Assembly: GCA_000433755.1 (NCBI GenBank)
Contig: FR891275.1
Location: forward strand, 29,555-93,554
From: Clostridium sp. CAG:465
Lineage (GTDB): Bacteria > Bacillota > Clostridia > TANB77 > CAG-465
DNA: 64,000 bases
Direction of reading: 5' to 3'
The position numbers and the translations under genes were made by a program. A model generated the notes under the pieces. The model saw only the letters and a list, made by a program, of their open reading frames with translations, was not told the DNA's origin and did not search any database. Positions 1-8,298 of the stretch are shown here, one piece after another (the stretch's first letter is position 1; every line of letters begins with the position of its first letter).

Positions 1-2
1 AG

Positions 3-980
3 ATTGCAAAACAAGTTGGAGTTAAAAATTATGATAAGTATATAGATATGTCTAAAATAACTGATAAAGATAGCATGTTGGATATAGCAACAAATTACAC
101 TGTATTTGGACGTGTAACCCCAACTCAAAAAAAGGAATTAGTACTTGCACTAAAAAGCAAGGGAAAAACTGTAGCCATGACTGGTGATGGTGTAAATGAT
201 GTTTTAGCATTAAAAGCTGCTGATTGTAGTATTGCAATGCAAAATGGTAGTGACGCCACAAAAAATGTTGCCCAATTAGTACTTTTAGATTCTAATTTTG
301 CATCAATGCCTAAAGTTGTAGCTGAAGGAAGAAGAACAATAAATAATATACAGCGTTCTGCATCTTTATTTTTGGTAAAAACAATATACTCAACAATACT
401 CGCTCTCATGTTTTTATTTATGGGAGAAGCATATCCATTTGTTCCAATACAACTTACATTAATTAGTACTGTTACAATTGGTATTCCATCATTTATACTA
501 GCTCTTGAACCAAATAACGCTCGTATTAGAGGAAATTTCTTAAGAAATGTTATTTCCAAATCATTACCTACAGGTATTACAGTTGCACTCAATATTCTTA
601 TAATATCTATATTAAATAAATGTAATATCATTAGTAATGAGCATTACTCTAGTCTATGTGTAATTGCAACTAGTATATGTGGATTAATTCTTCTATTTAC
701 TCTTACTAAATCTAGGAAAAATGAAGATACTATATTTCCTTTTTCTATGTTTAGAATGCTAATTGCTCTATCTATGTCCGCTCTTTTAATATTTGGAGTG
801 ACATATCTTGGAAATTTCTTTAACATTGCATATATAGTTCCAATATTAGATAAAATTGCTTTTATTGTTATAGGATCAATTATAATATTTATAATACTTA
901 ATTTAATATTTACTAGAACGCTAATTATAAGAAAAACAATACGTATTGGAAAAAAGTTACAAAAAACAGTAGGGAAATAA
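3..980 (+). CDS. Cation-translocating P-type ATPase, C-terminal part (5' end outside window)
   Basis: The frame is open from base 3, so this is the end of a longer gene cut by the window edge; the first ATG (base 48) is internal. The fragment carries the TGDGVND hinge of the HAD phosphorylation domain (about 45 residues after that ATG), followed by an ADCSIAM-type stretch and then about six hydrophobic segments with a VPIQLTLI motif, the usual end of a P-type ATPase. The protein would pump a cation across the cell membrane using ATP. The short tail lacks any extra metal-binding domain, and the C-terminal membrane region looks like the CtpE-like or calcium-type ATPases of Gram-positives; the ion cannot be read from this fragment. 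It converges on the CDF gene. Confidence 0.9.
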   Translation: MAKQVGVKNYDKYIDMSKITDKDSMLDIATNYTVFGRVTPTQKKELVLALKSKGKTVAMTGDGVNDVLALKAADCSIAMQNGSDATKNVAQLVLLDSNFASMPKVVAEGRRTINNIQRSASLFLVKTIYSTILALMFLFMGEAYPFVPIQLTLISTVTIGIPSFILALEPNNARIRGNFLRNVISKSLPTGITVALNILIISILNKCNIISNEHYSSLCVIATSICGLILLFTLTKSRKNEDTIFPFSMFRMLIALSMSALLIFGVTYLGNFFNIAYIVPILDKIAFIVIGSIIIFIILNLIFTRTLIIRKTIRIGKKLQKTVGK

Positions 981-993
981 ATTCCTTACTGTT
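965..993. terminator. Bidirectional intrinsic terminator between convergent genes
   Basis: A 12-bp stem (965-976 with 982-993, one G-T pair) with a 5-base loop lies across the stop of the ATPase gene. It is followed by a T-rich stretch on the plus strand and preceded by A6, which becomes a U run on the minus strand. It can serve both convergent genes. Confidence 0.8.
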
Positions 994-995
994 TC

Positions 996-1880
996 TTATA
1001 CTGTATGTGGATTTATATGCATAATAACATCACATATAAAATCATATTGATTCATTAAATCATCTTTTATTTTTCCACCAATATTATGAGCATTTTCTAA
1101 TGTCAAATTTCCATTCATAGAAATTTTAAGTATTATTATATACCTATTTCCAACAGGTTTTGAAAGTATCTCATCTACATGTAGGACTTCTTTTTCATTT
1201 TGAACAATAGTTGTTATTTCATTATATATTTTTTCGTCTAAACTAGTGTCCATAAGAATAATATATGATTCTTTTAAAAGCCTTATTCCAACAAAAATTA
1301 TCCATAAAGATATTAATATACCAATTACTCCATCTATAAAATAGAAACCAAAATAACTAGCTAGAATACCTATTAAAGTACCAAGAGTAACAAACATATC
1401 ATTTCTATGATCTTCTTTACTTGCCTTTATAAGTATGCTTTCTGTTTCTTTATTTTTTCTATATGCATAAAGAAATAAAAATAACTTAATTAATATAGTT
1501 ACTATACATACTAAAACTAGAAAGATTGAAACATTTACTCTATTTTTGTTAACTATACTTTCTATTGACGTTTTTGCCATAATTATTGAAGCAATTATCA
1601 TAGATATACTTATTAAAAACGAAAAAATATACTCTGCTTTTCCGTGGCCATAGGGATGATCATCATCTTTAGGTTTTGAAGATAACTTTGCACCAATAAA
1701 AGACATTATTGATGCAAATATATCTCCTGCACTATTTAAGCTATCTGCAATCATCGCCTGCGAATTTGAAATAAATCCTATTATTCCTTTTATAACAAGC
1801 AAAAATACATTTGCACATATTCCAATGATACTTACTTTTTTTATATTTTTATCTCTAAAAGTATTTTCATTTTCTCTCAT
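996..1880 (-). CDS. Cation diffusion facilitator (CDF) family transporter
   Basis: A 294-residue protein with about six membrane segments and a C-terminal cytosolic domain, the normal CDF build. The metal site is visible as D46-SLNSAG-D53 in TM2, followed by HPYGHGK at about 75-81; a second polar pair (DHRND) sits in a later helix. CDF proteins export divalent cations (Zn, Mn, Fe, Co) in exchange for protons; the ion cannot be assigned. A good ribosome binding site (GAGGTGA) precedes the ATG. It lies 14 bases downstream of valS and probably shares its transcript, so it may also fall under the T-box. Confidence 0.9.
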   Translation of the reverse strand: MRENENTFRDKNIKKVSIIGICANVFLLVIKGIIGFISNSQAMIADSLNSAGDIFASIMSFIGAKLSSKPKDDDHPYGHGKAEYIFSFLISISMIIASIIMAKTSIESIVNKNRVNVSIFLVLVCIVTILIKLFLFLYAYRKNKETESILIKASKEDHRNDMFVTLGTLIGILASYFGFYFIDGVIGILISLWIIFVGIRLLKESYIILMDTSLDEKIYNEITTIVQNEKEVLHVDEILSKPVGNRYIIILKISMNGNLTLENAHNIGGKIKDDLMNQYDFICDVIMHINPHTV

Positions 1881-1894
1881 AAACTCACCTCTTA

Positions 1895-4516
1895 TTATTT
1901 TGAGTTAAGTTCTTTTATTCTCTTTTCAATATCATTTAGCATTTCTTCATATTTAATTACTTTCATTTTTTCTTGTTCAACAAGATTTGCAGGTGCCTTA
2001 GATACAAACTTCTCATTTGACAACATAGATTTTGCTCTGTTTAATTCCTTTAAAACTTTTTCTTTTTCATTATTTAATCTTTCATTTTCTTTATCTAAAT
2101 CAACTGCTCCAAGTAAATCTAAATATATGCTAATTCTTGGAAGTGTAATAGAGGTATAATTGTTATTTGCCTTTTCTTCTGTATCAATATACTCTATATT
2201 CTCTATATATCCAAGTCTTTTTATATAATCTTCGCAAAGTTTAAATAATTTTTTATCATTTTCATTTTTTAGATATACTTGTGCGTTTACTTTTTTTGAT
2301 CCATTTATACCTGAATTTAATCTTTCATTACGTATATTACGTATCATATTTAAAAATAATTCTATAATTTCAGTTTCTTTTTCAAAGTTATAATTATCAC
2401 AAGGATACATATCCTTCATAATTGAATTTTTATCAGTATGTAAATTTTGATATATTTCTTCAGTTATAAATGGCATATATGGATGTAGCATTTTAATAAC
2501 TTGTACTAAAACATGATTTAGTGTCCATACTGCAACAGAATATGAAAATGGATTTGTTTCCTTATCATATAATCTTGTTTTTACTATTTCTATATACCAA
2601 TCACAAAAATCTGACCATATAAAGTCATACAATTTTTGAAGCGGCACACCAAGTTCATACTTATCTAAATTATCTTTTACTTCTTTTTCAAGTTTTGATA
2701 ATTTTGTTAATATCCATTTGTCAGCAGGTAAAAAGTTTTCAACATTTTCCACTGCTATATCATCTATATACATGTTTACAAATTTAGCTGCATTCCAAAG
2801 CTTATTTGCAAAATTTCTAGCAGTTTCTAATTTTTCAGGCATATATCTCATATCATTTCCAGCTGATATATTTTGAGTAAGTGAAAATCTAAGCGCATCA
2901 GTACCATAATTTTCAATTACTTCTATAGGATCAACGCCATTTCCAAGCGATTTAGACATTTTTCTTCCTTGTGAATCTCTAACTAATCCATGTATATATA
3001 CATTTTCAAATGGAATTTTATTTGTATAATGAAGCCCTGAAAATATCATTTTACTAACCCAGAATGTTATAATATCATAACCTGTTACAAGTACTGAATT
3101 TGGATAAAAATAGCTATAATCTTCTGTATTATCAGGCCATCCAAGTATTGAGAAAGGCCATAATGCTGATGAGAACCAAGTATCTAACGTATCTTCATCT
3201 TGAACAACTTCTCCTCCACATTCACATATCGTTATATGTTCTTTTGATACTGTAATCTTACCACACTCTTTACAATAATACGCAGGTATTCTATGTCCCC
3301 ACCATAACTGTCTTGATATACACCAATCTTCAATATTTTCCATCCAATTTAAATATATCTTTTCAAATCTTTTTGGAATAAATTTAATATCACCATTTTT
3401 AACAGCTTCTATTGCTGGTTTTGCAAGTTCTTCCATTTTTACGAACCATTGATTTGATATATACGGTTCAATTGTATGATGACATCTATAGCAAGATCCT
3501 ACATTATGTACATGTGGTTCAATTTTTACTAAAGCACCAATATCTTTTAATTCCTTAACAATTTCTTCTCTTGCTTCTAACGTTGTCATTCCTTCATATT
3601 TTCCAGCTTTTTCATTTAATGTACCGTCTTCATTTAATATATTTATAATCTCTAAATCATGTCTTTTTCCAACTTTAAAGTCATTTGGATCATGTGCTGG
3701 AGTAATTTTAACAACACCTGTACCAAATTCCATATCTACATATCTATCAGCAACTACAGGAATATATTTATTTACAATTGGAAGAAATACTCTTTTACCT
3801 ACTATATCTTTGTATCTATCATCATTTGGATTTACAGCAACTGCTGTATCTCCAAGCATTGTTTCAGGTCTTGTAGTAGCAACAACAACATAATCATCAC
3901 TATTTTCTATTTTATAACGTATATGCCATAAATTTGACTTTTGTTCTTCATATTCAACCTCAATATCTGAAATTGGAGTTTTACACTCAGGGCACCAATT
4001 TACAAGTCTTTCACCTTTATATATAATGCCTTCGTTATACAATCTTTCAAATACTTCTAAAACTGCCTTTGAGCATCCTTCATCCATTGTAAATCTTGCT
4101 CTTTGCCAATCACAAGAAAGGCCTAATTTTCTTTGCTGCTCTACGATTTTTCCGCCATATTCTTCTTTCCATTTCCATGCCTCTTCAAGAAATTTTTCTC
4201 TACCAAGACTTTCTTTAGACTTTCCTTCTTTTTTTAATTTTTCTACAACTTTAACTTCTGTTGCAATACTTGCATGATCTGTACCTGGTACATATAGCGT
4301 TGGATCTCCAAGCATTCTATGATAACGAATTAATATATCTTGAATTGTATCATCTAATGCATGTCCAATATGTAGCTTTGCTGTTACATTTGGAGGTGGC
4401 ATAGATATTACAAAAGGTTTTTTATCTTTATCAATTACAGGTTTAAAATATCCATTTTCCTCCCAATTTTTATATATTTCATTTTCTCTTTTCTTAAAGT
4501 CAAAATTTTTATCCAA
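1895..4516 (-). CDS. valS: Valyl-tRNA synthetase
   Basis: An 873-residue class I synthetase that charges tRNA-Val. HIGH is at residues 49-52 in a PPPNVTAKLHIGH context, KMSKSLGN follows in the second half, and a C-terminal coiled coil rich in Lys and Glu (about the last 70 residues) is the usual ValS arm. A CysX2Cys pair near residue 175 and further CxxC pairs look like zinc knuckles. Start: TTG at 4516 behind GGGGGAA; there is no better ATG upstream. The gene follows a 64-residue membrane protein and the T-box leader, which reads a GUA (Val) specifier and so confirms the assignment independently. Confidence 0.97.
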   Translation of the reverse strand: MDKNFDFKKRENEIYKNWEENGYFKPVIDKDKKPFVISMPPPNVTAKLHIGHALDDTIQDILIRYHRMLGDPTLYVPGTDHASIATEVKVVEKLKKEGKSKESLGREKFLEEAWKWKEEYGGKIVEQQRKLGLSCDWQRARFTMDEGCSKAVLEVFERLYNEGIIYKGERLVNWCPECKTPISDIEVEYEEQKSNLWHIRYKIENSDDYVVVATTRPETMLGDTAVAVNPNDDRYKDIVGKRVFLPIVNKYIPVVADRYVDMEFGTGVVKITPAHDPNDFKVGKRHDLEIINILNEDGTLNEKAGKYEGMTTLEAREEIVKELKDIGALVKIEPHVHNVGSCYRCHHTIEPYISNQWFVKMEELAKPAIEAVKNGDIKFIPKRFEKIYLNWMENIEDWCISRQLWWGHRIPAYYCKECGKITVSKEHITICECGGEVVQDEDTLDTWFSSALWPFSILGWPDNTEDYSYFYPNSVLVTGYDIITFWVSKMIFSGLHYTNKIPFENVYIHGLVRDSQGRKMSKSLGNGVDPIEVIENYGTDALRFSLTQNISAGNDMRYMPEKLETARNFANKLWNAAKFVNMYIDDIAVENVENFLPADKWILTKLSKLEKEVKDNLDKYELGVPLQKLYDFIWSDFCDWYIEIVKTRLYDKETNPFSYSVAVWTLNHVLVQVIKMLHPYMPFITEEIYQNLHTDKNSIMKDMYPCDNYNFEKETEIIELFLNMIRNIRNERLNSGINGSKKVNAQVYLKNENDKKLFKLCEDYIKRLGYIENIEYIDTEEKANNNYTSITLPRISIYLDLLGAVDLDKENERLNNEKEKVLKELNRAKSMLSNEKFVSKAPANLVEQEKMKVIKYEEMLNDIEKRIKELNSK

Positions 4517-4528
4517 CTTATATTCCCC

Positions 4529-4723
4529 CTATCTCATATATATGTATATTATTCCAAGCATACACACACTAACAACATATCCTGCTATTTTTATAACTTT
4601 TGTAGCTTTATTTTCTTCAACATTTTCAAATCTTTTTCTTGCAATAACTCTTGCGTTAAATATACTTATTACACAAACAAGTACCACAAGCAAACATATA
4701 AATACAATCATATTTTTTACCAT
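4529..4723 (-). CDS. Small single-span or two-span membrane protein, function unknown
   Basis: About 64 residues starting MVKNMIVFICLL, with one hydrophobic segment at each end and a basic-acidic middle containing RKRFENVEENKATK. The ATG at 4723 is preferred over an upstream GTG (4735) because a GGTGAT Shine-Dalgarno sits right in front of it. It lies between the T-box terminator and valS, 12 bases from the valS start, so it should be transcribed only when uncharged tRNA-Val accumulates. I do not recognise the family. The position may mean it is simply carried along, or that it has a role linked to amino-acid shortage; nothing in the sequence separates these. Confidence 0.75.
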   Translation of the reverse strand: MVKNMIVFICLLVVLVCVISIFNARVIARKRFENVEENKATKVIKIAGYVVSVCMLGIIYIYMR

Positions 4724-4762
4724 ATTTATCACCACTTCTTTTACTATTTTTACTATATAAAA

Positions 4763-5017
4763 AACACAGTCTTATCCTTAATTTAAGGACGAAGACTGTG
4801 TTCGCGGTACCACCTTAATTCATGCTTATGCATGCTCTTAATTACAATTAACCGATTGTTTACGGAATATACTTACACATAATATATACTTCAGTATATC
4901 AGCTCCAAAGCTACCTTCAAATACATTAGTGTTAGAAAACTTTTCAGCCACGGGTTTTCATCTCTTATTTCTATTTGTATTTTACTCCTCTTTATCATCG
5001 CTTTTTCATTAAATTAC
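4763..5017 (-). promoter_or_regulatory. T-box riboswitch, valine specifier (GUA)
   Basis: Read on the minus strand, the leader has the Stem I AGUA motif (4983-4986), an AAATACA/TGTATTT pairing, then GAA followed one base later by GUA (4912-4914) in the specifier position. A GTGGCTG-containing apical arm lies between. The T-box AAGGTGGTACCGCG is at 4803-4816 and is followed by a strong terminator (4763-4802, 10-bp outer stem, then T6). This is the standard transcription-antitermination design: uncharged tRNA-Val pairs with GUA and stabilises the antiterminator. The 5' end is inferred from the promoter. Confidence 0.93.
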
Positions 5018-5023
5018 TTTTAA

Positions 5024-5052
5024 AGTATACCATAATCTGCTACAAAAATCAA
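5024..5052 (-). promoter_or_regulatory. Sigma-A-type promoter of the valS T-box transcript
   Basis: Minus-strand -35 TTGATT (5047-5052), 17-base spacer, -10 TATACT (5024-5029). It lies directly upstream of Stem I of the T-box. Confidence 0.8.
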
Positions 5053-5075
5053 TAAATATAGTAACATTTTTTATT

Positions 5076-5249
5076 CTATTCTTCTGGTTCTGGAGCCTCT
5101 ACCGGACAAACACTTCTACAAACTCCACATTCAATACATTTCTCAGGATCTATTACATATTTATCCTCACCTTGTGATATTGCCCCTACTGGACACTCCA
5201 ATGCACATGCACCACATGAAATACATTTGTTAGTTATTCTATATGCCAT
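5076..5249 (-). CDS. 2[4Fe-4S] ferredoxin
   Basis: A 57-residue protein starting MAYRITNKCISCGAC. It has two CxxCxxCxxxCP motifs (cysteines 9, 12, 15, 19 and 38, 41, 44, 48), the pattern that binds two [4Fe-4S] clusters in clostridial ferredoxins. The tail is short and acidic. It is a small soluble electron carrier for anaerobic redox enzymes. A ribosome binding site (AAGGGGGAAAAA) precedes the ATG at 5249. It sits 38 bases downstream of ricT, and RicT-family proteins themselves bind iron-sulfur clusters; whether the adjacency is functional is not shown. Confidence 0.95.
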   Translation of the reverse strand: MAYRITNKCISCGACALECPVGAISQGEDKYVIDPEKCIECGVCRSVCPVEAPEPEE

Positions 5250-5287
5250 AAATTTTTCCCCCTTAAATTCTTATACATTTTATTTTT

Positions 5288-6118
5288 CTAAACTTCTTTA
5301 CTTTTGTTATTTATAATCATATCTGCATTATACATTTCAAATCTTTCATCTTCTTTATCTTTGCCAAATTTTACTTTAACTTTTTTTCCTAATATATCAA
5401 CAGATACTACCTTTCCTTCTTCTCTTTCACCTTTTACTTTTACAAAGCTTCCAACTTTAGGTAAATATTTTAAATTTTCTTTATATGCCTCTTCTTCATA
5501 TCGTAAACAACACATAAGTTTTCCACATGCACCTGAAAGTTTTGACATATTTATTTGTAATCCTTGTTCTTTTGCCATTTTAATTGTAACAGGATCAAAG
5601 TCTTGTAAAAAAGTTCTACAACAAACTTCTCTACCACACATTCCAAGAGTGGGATATGATTTTATCTCGTCCCTTGGACCAATTTGCCTTAACTCTATTC
5701 TTGTCTTGTATTTTGAAGCCAAACTTTTTACTAATTCTCTGAAATCAATTCTATCTTCAGCCGAAAAATATACTGTAAGTTTAGTACCATCTAATATATA
5801 TTCGACGGCCAAAATCTTCATGTCAAGTTTTAGTCTTTTTGCTTCTTTTCTACAAAAATCTGCTACTTCTTTTGCTTTAAGCTCTCTTTTTTTCAACTCT
5901 TCAAAATCTTTTTTTGAAGCAGGTCTGAGAATTTTGTTTATCTCTATTTTGTTACTTAAACTATCCTTATCTAATATCTTAACTACTCTTCCTATTTCTT
6001 CTCCTCTTTCAGTCTTTGCTATAACACTATCGTTAATCGAAAATTTATATTTTAAAGGATCAAAATATTGCATTTTGCCTGTCTTTTTAAATCTAACTGC
6101 TATTATTTTATTTTCCAT
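5288..6118 (-). CDS. ricT: RicT/YaaT family protein (PSP1 domain)
   Basis: A 276-residue PSP1-domain protein. The diagnostic cysteine set is present: GMCGREVCCRT and, about 30 residues later, SGACGKLMCCLRYE. In Bacillus subtilis RicT (YaaT) forms the RicAFT Y-complex, binds [4Fe-4S] clusters and helps RNase Y mature transcripts and control sporulation, competence and biofilm genes. The gene is immediately downstream of holB, as in B. subtilis where yaaT follows holB. Start at 6118 behind AAGGAGGGA. The tail after about residue 225 (GEREEGKVV...) is basic-acidic and probably flexible. Confidence 0.92.
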   Translation of the reverse strand: MENKIIAVRFKKTGKMQYFDPLKYKFSINDSVIAKTERGEEIGRVVKILDKDSLSNKIEINKILRPASKKDFEELKKRELKAKEVADFCRKEAKRLKLDMKILAVEYILDGTKLTVYFSAEDRIDFRELVKSLASKYKTRIELRQIGPRDEIKSYPTLGMCGREVCCRTFLQDFDPVTIKMAKEQGLQINMSKLSGACGKLMCCLRYEEEAYKENLKYLPKVGSFVKVKGEREEGKVVSVDILGKKVKVKFGKDKEDERFEMYNADMIINNKSKEV

Positions 6119-6127
6119 ATTCCCTCC

Positions 6128-6964
6128 TTATATTTCATCTATTATTTTTAAAATCATATTATCAATTACTATATCATAATTTCCATTTCGTTTAAGCCTT
6201 GAAATAGCTCTTTCTACAACACAAACGCCGTTATATATTTTGTTAGAATACAAAATATATTCTAAATATTCTAATAATTCTAAATTATCAAATTTTATAT
6301 TCTGTGAAATTTTCATTGCAGATACTGAATCTTTTTTAATAACGTAATCTACCATTTTATCTACTTCTTCAAACTGCGTCATAAGTTCATTTTCTACAAT
6401 ATTTATAGCTTTTCCAACAGAGCCATTAATATACTCTAATATATTAGAACTTAAATTAATATTAAATTTATCTTTTATATATTGGTTTACGCTCTTATTA
6501 TCTAATCCTTCAAAATTTATTTTATTTGTCCTTGAAAGGATTGTTGTAAGTATTTTATTTATATTAGAACATATTAGTATAATAACAACAGATTTTGGCG
6601 GTTCCTCTAAAGTTTTAAGTAAAGAATTTTGAGCTGCAATATTCATATAATCTGCATCATTAATAATATATACTTTATGATCACCTGAAATTGGTGCAAT
6701 ATACACATCATCAATTATTTCTTTTCTAATTTGTTCTATTATTATATCCTTTTTATCTTCTAACCTTGAAACCAATTTAAAATCAGGACAACTATCTAAA
6801 TTTGATGTATTTAATATATACTTTGCAAGTTCCTTTGCAAATGTTAGTTTTCCTATTCCATCTTCACCAAAAAAGATATAAGAATGTGATATATTATGTT
6901 TGTTTATAACCTCTTCAAAATATGTCTTTTTTTCATCATGTCCCATTATATTCTCAAACATCAT
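6128..6964 (-). CDS. holB: DNA polymerase III delta-prime subunit
   Basis: A 278-residue AAA+ clamp-loader subunit. The N-terminus (MGHDEKKTYFEEVINKHNIS, then HSYIFFGEDGIGKLTFAKEL) gives the Walker A region GEDGIGK at about 33-39; a sensor-type SRTNKI stretch occurs near residue 145. The four-cysteine zinc module seen in many bacterial delta-prime and tau subunits appears reduced, with only one obvious Cys in the SCPDFK region. It lies between lepB (upstream) and ricT (downstream, 9-base gap). The protein acts in the replisome to load the beta clamp. Two adjacent ATGs exist; GAGGTGAT serves either. Confidence 0.88.
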   Translation of the reverse strand: MMFENIMGHDEKKTYFEEVINKHNISHSYIFFGEDGIGKLTFAKELAKYILNTSNLDSCPDFKLVSRLEDKKDIIIEQIRKEIIDDVYIAPISGDHKVYIINDADYMNIAAQNSLLKTLEEPPKSVVIILICSNINKILTTILSRTNKINFEGLDNKSVNQYIKDKFNINLSSNILEYINGSVGKAINIVENELMTQFEEVDKMVDYVIKKDSVSAMKISQNIKFDNLELLEYLEYILYSNKIYNGVCVVERAISRLKRNGNYDIVIDNMILKIIDEI

Positions 6965-6979
6965 ATATCACCTCTATTT

Positions 6980-7849
6980 TTATAATTTACCAATTTTATT
7001 TAATGGCCATACCCTAATTACAACATATCCATTTACTTTTTCAATAGGTACGCAACCAAAGAATCTTGAATCTTTACTTGATAATCTATTATCCCCCATC
7101 ATAAACACAGTTCCAGCAGGAACTACAACATCGTTATATTTATCTTTATTAGTTACTTGCTCATTTAAATATGGTTCATCTAATTTTTCACCATTTCTAT
7201 AAACAAAACCATCATCTCCTATTACTATATGATCTCCTGGAAGCCCAATAACTCTTTTTACATAACTAGACTTTCCAATTCCCATAAAGTTATAGAAGAA
7301 TGAATCAATACCTGTTTTTTCAGTATAAGAGGCTATATTATTTTCATTAACTTCTAAATCATCTTCAAGTGGAGCCTCAAAAGTTACAATATCACCATAT
7401 TTCAAATCTCTTTTAAATATAGTAGGTCTTGAAATAATTAATCTATCATTTTCTTTAGTAGTTGGAAACATTGAAACCTGTTTTACCCCAGATATAGTAC
7501 CAACAAAATAATTTATTATTAAATAAAGTACATATGCAATAACTAAACATAGGACCCATTCTAATATTTCTTTTATAATTGCCTTACTATTTTTCCTAAC
7601 TTTAGCTCTAGTTTCATTGTTTATCTCGTCTGCTCTTATTTTATCATTTACATCTATATCATCATAAACAATTTCTTCTTTTTTAGGTGCTTCGTCTTTT
7701 TGATTTATTTCTTCTTTCTTTTCTTCAACTTTAATGTCATTATCCTTTTTTTCTATATTTTTCTTTACCTTTGTAACTTTTCCGTTCTCATCTATATCAT
7801 CAAATTCAATTTCTTTTTTTTCACTTTCGTTATTATCCATATATTTCAT
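6980..7849 (-). CDS. lepB: Signal peptidase I
   Basis: A 289-residue membrane peptidase that removes signal peptides from secreted proteins. The first about 85 residues are highly charged and low complexity (repeats of EEKK and DDID), an unusual cytosolic extension. One membrane span follows (EWVLCLVIAYVLYLIINYF). The catalytic Ser is in the VSMFPTTKENDRL box, the catalytic Lys in YVKRVIGLPGDHI, and the MGDNRLSSKDSRFFG box closes the fold. The ATG at 7849 is separated from its AGGAGGAG by about 22 bases occupied by a hairpin (see separate entry). A second ATG three codons in is an alternative start. Confidence 0.95.
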   Translation of the reverse strand: MKYMDNNESEKKEIEFDDIDENGKVTKVKKNIEKKDNDIKVEEKKEEINQKDEAPKKEEIVYDDIDVNDKIRADEINNETRAKVRKNSKAIIKEILEWVLCLVIAYVLYLIINYFVGTISGVKQVSMFPTTKENDRLIISRPTIFKRDLKYGDIVTFEAPLEDDLEVNENNIASYTEKTGIDSFFYNFMGIGKSSYVKRVIGLPGDHIVIGDDGFVYRNGEKLDEPYLNEQVTNKDKYNDVVVPAGTVFMMGDNRLSSKDSRFFGCVPIEKVNGYVVIRVWPLNKIGKL

Positions 7850-7880
7850 TGCTAAATAATATTAGCAACTCTCCTCCTCT
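7849..7880 (-). promoter_or_regulatory. lepB translation initiation region with hairpin between Shine-Dalgarno and start codon
   Basis: Minus strand: AGAGGAGGAG (7871-7880), then a perfect 7-bp stem TTGCTAA/TTAGCAA (7862-7868 with 7849-7855, 6-base loop), then the start codon, whose A is part of the stem. The linear distance from SD to ATG is far too long, but folding the hairpin brings it to a normal spacing. Confidence 0.65.
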
Positions 7881-7898
7881 CAATATATCAACATAATA

Positions 7899-7927
7899 AT
7901 TTTAACATAAACTTAAACAAAAAACAA
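7899..7927 (-). promoter_or_regulatory. Probable promoter of lepB-holB-ricT
   Basis: Minus strand -35 TTGTTT (7922-7927), 17-base spacer, -10 TAAAAT (7899-7904). A start near 7892 would give a leader containing the SD and hairpin. Confidence 0.55.
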
Positions 7928-7953
7928 TATATAACTAAAAAATATACAAATTT

Positions 7954-7980
7954 AAGGCTGCGTAAAAATTACGCAACCTT
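7954..7980 (-). terminator. Terminator overlapping the end of the 80-residue gene
   Basis: A 12-bp stem with one G-U pair (7954-7965 with 7969-7980, 3-base loop) starts at the stop codon of the upstream minus-strand gene. The following U run is interrupted, so strength is uncertain. Confidence 0.55.
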
Positions 7981-8211
7981 AAACATATGCATTAATGTAT
8001 CCAAAGCCAAATTATAATTTTCATCAACAATTTCATAAGGCGGTTTAAATGACTTAACCGTTCCGTCTTCATATTCCTTAATGGTATCAAAATACCAGTA
8101 TATAGTTTTGTTTACCTTAAAAATATACCGCTTATTTTCTCCATTATCAATCATTGACAAAGTGCATGTTACATTATTTTTCTCTCTGATAGCTAATAAT
8201 TTTTCAGTCAT
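7969..8211 (-). CDS. Hypothetical protein, 80 residues
   Basis: A small soluble protein with no membrane segment or signal peptide. The sequence reads like a compact alpha/beta domain: TLSMIDNGENKRYIFKVNKTIYWYFDTI, then a Lys-Phe-Pro-Pro stretch and a C-terminal helix ending MHMFKVA. A clear ribosome binding site (GGAGG) lies 9 bases before the ATG, so it is probably real. It stands alone between metG and lepB with its own terminator. I do not recognise a family. Confidence 0.75.
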   Translation of the reverse strand: MTEKLLAIREKNNVTCTLSMIDNGENKRYIFKVNKTIYWYFDTIKEYEDGTVKSFKPPYEIVDENYNLALDTLMHMFKVA

Positions 8212-8298
8212 ATAACATAACCTCCAAAAAAGTGATTTTTAGTTTCATATTAACTCTATAAAAGAATTATAACATACATCGGCTATTAATTCAATAAA

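Noticed and set aside
5304..6179. A 291-codon frame opposite ricT
   Set aside because: Antisense shadow of ricT and holB; Ser/Phe/Leu-rich translation and no ribosome binding site.
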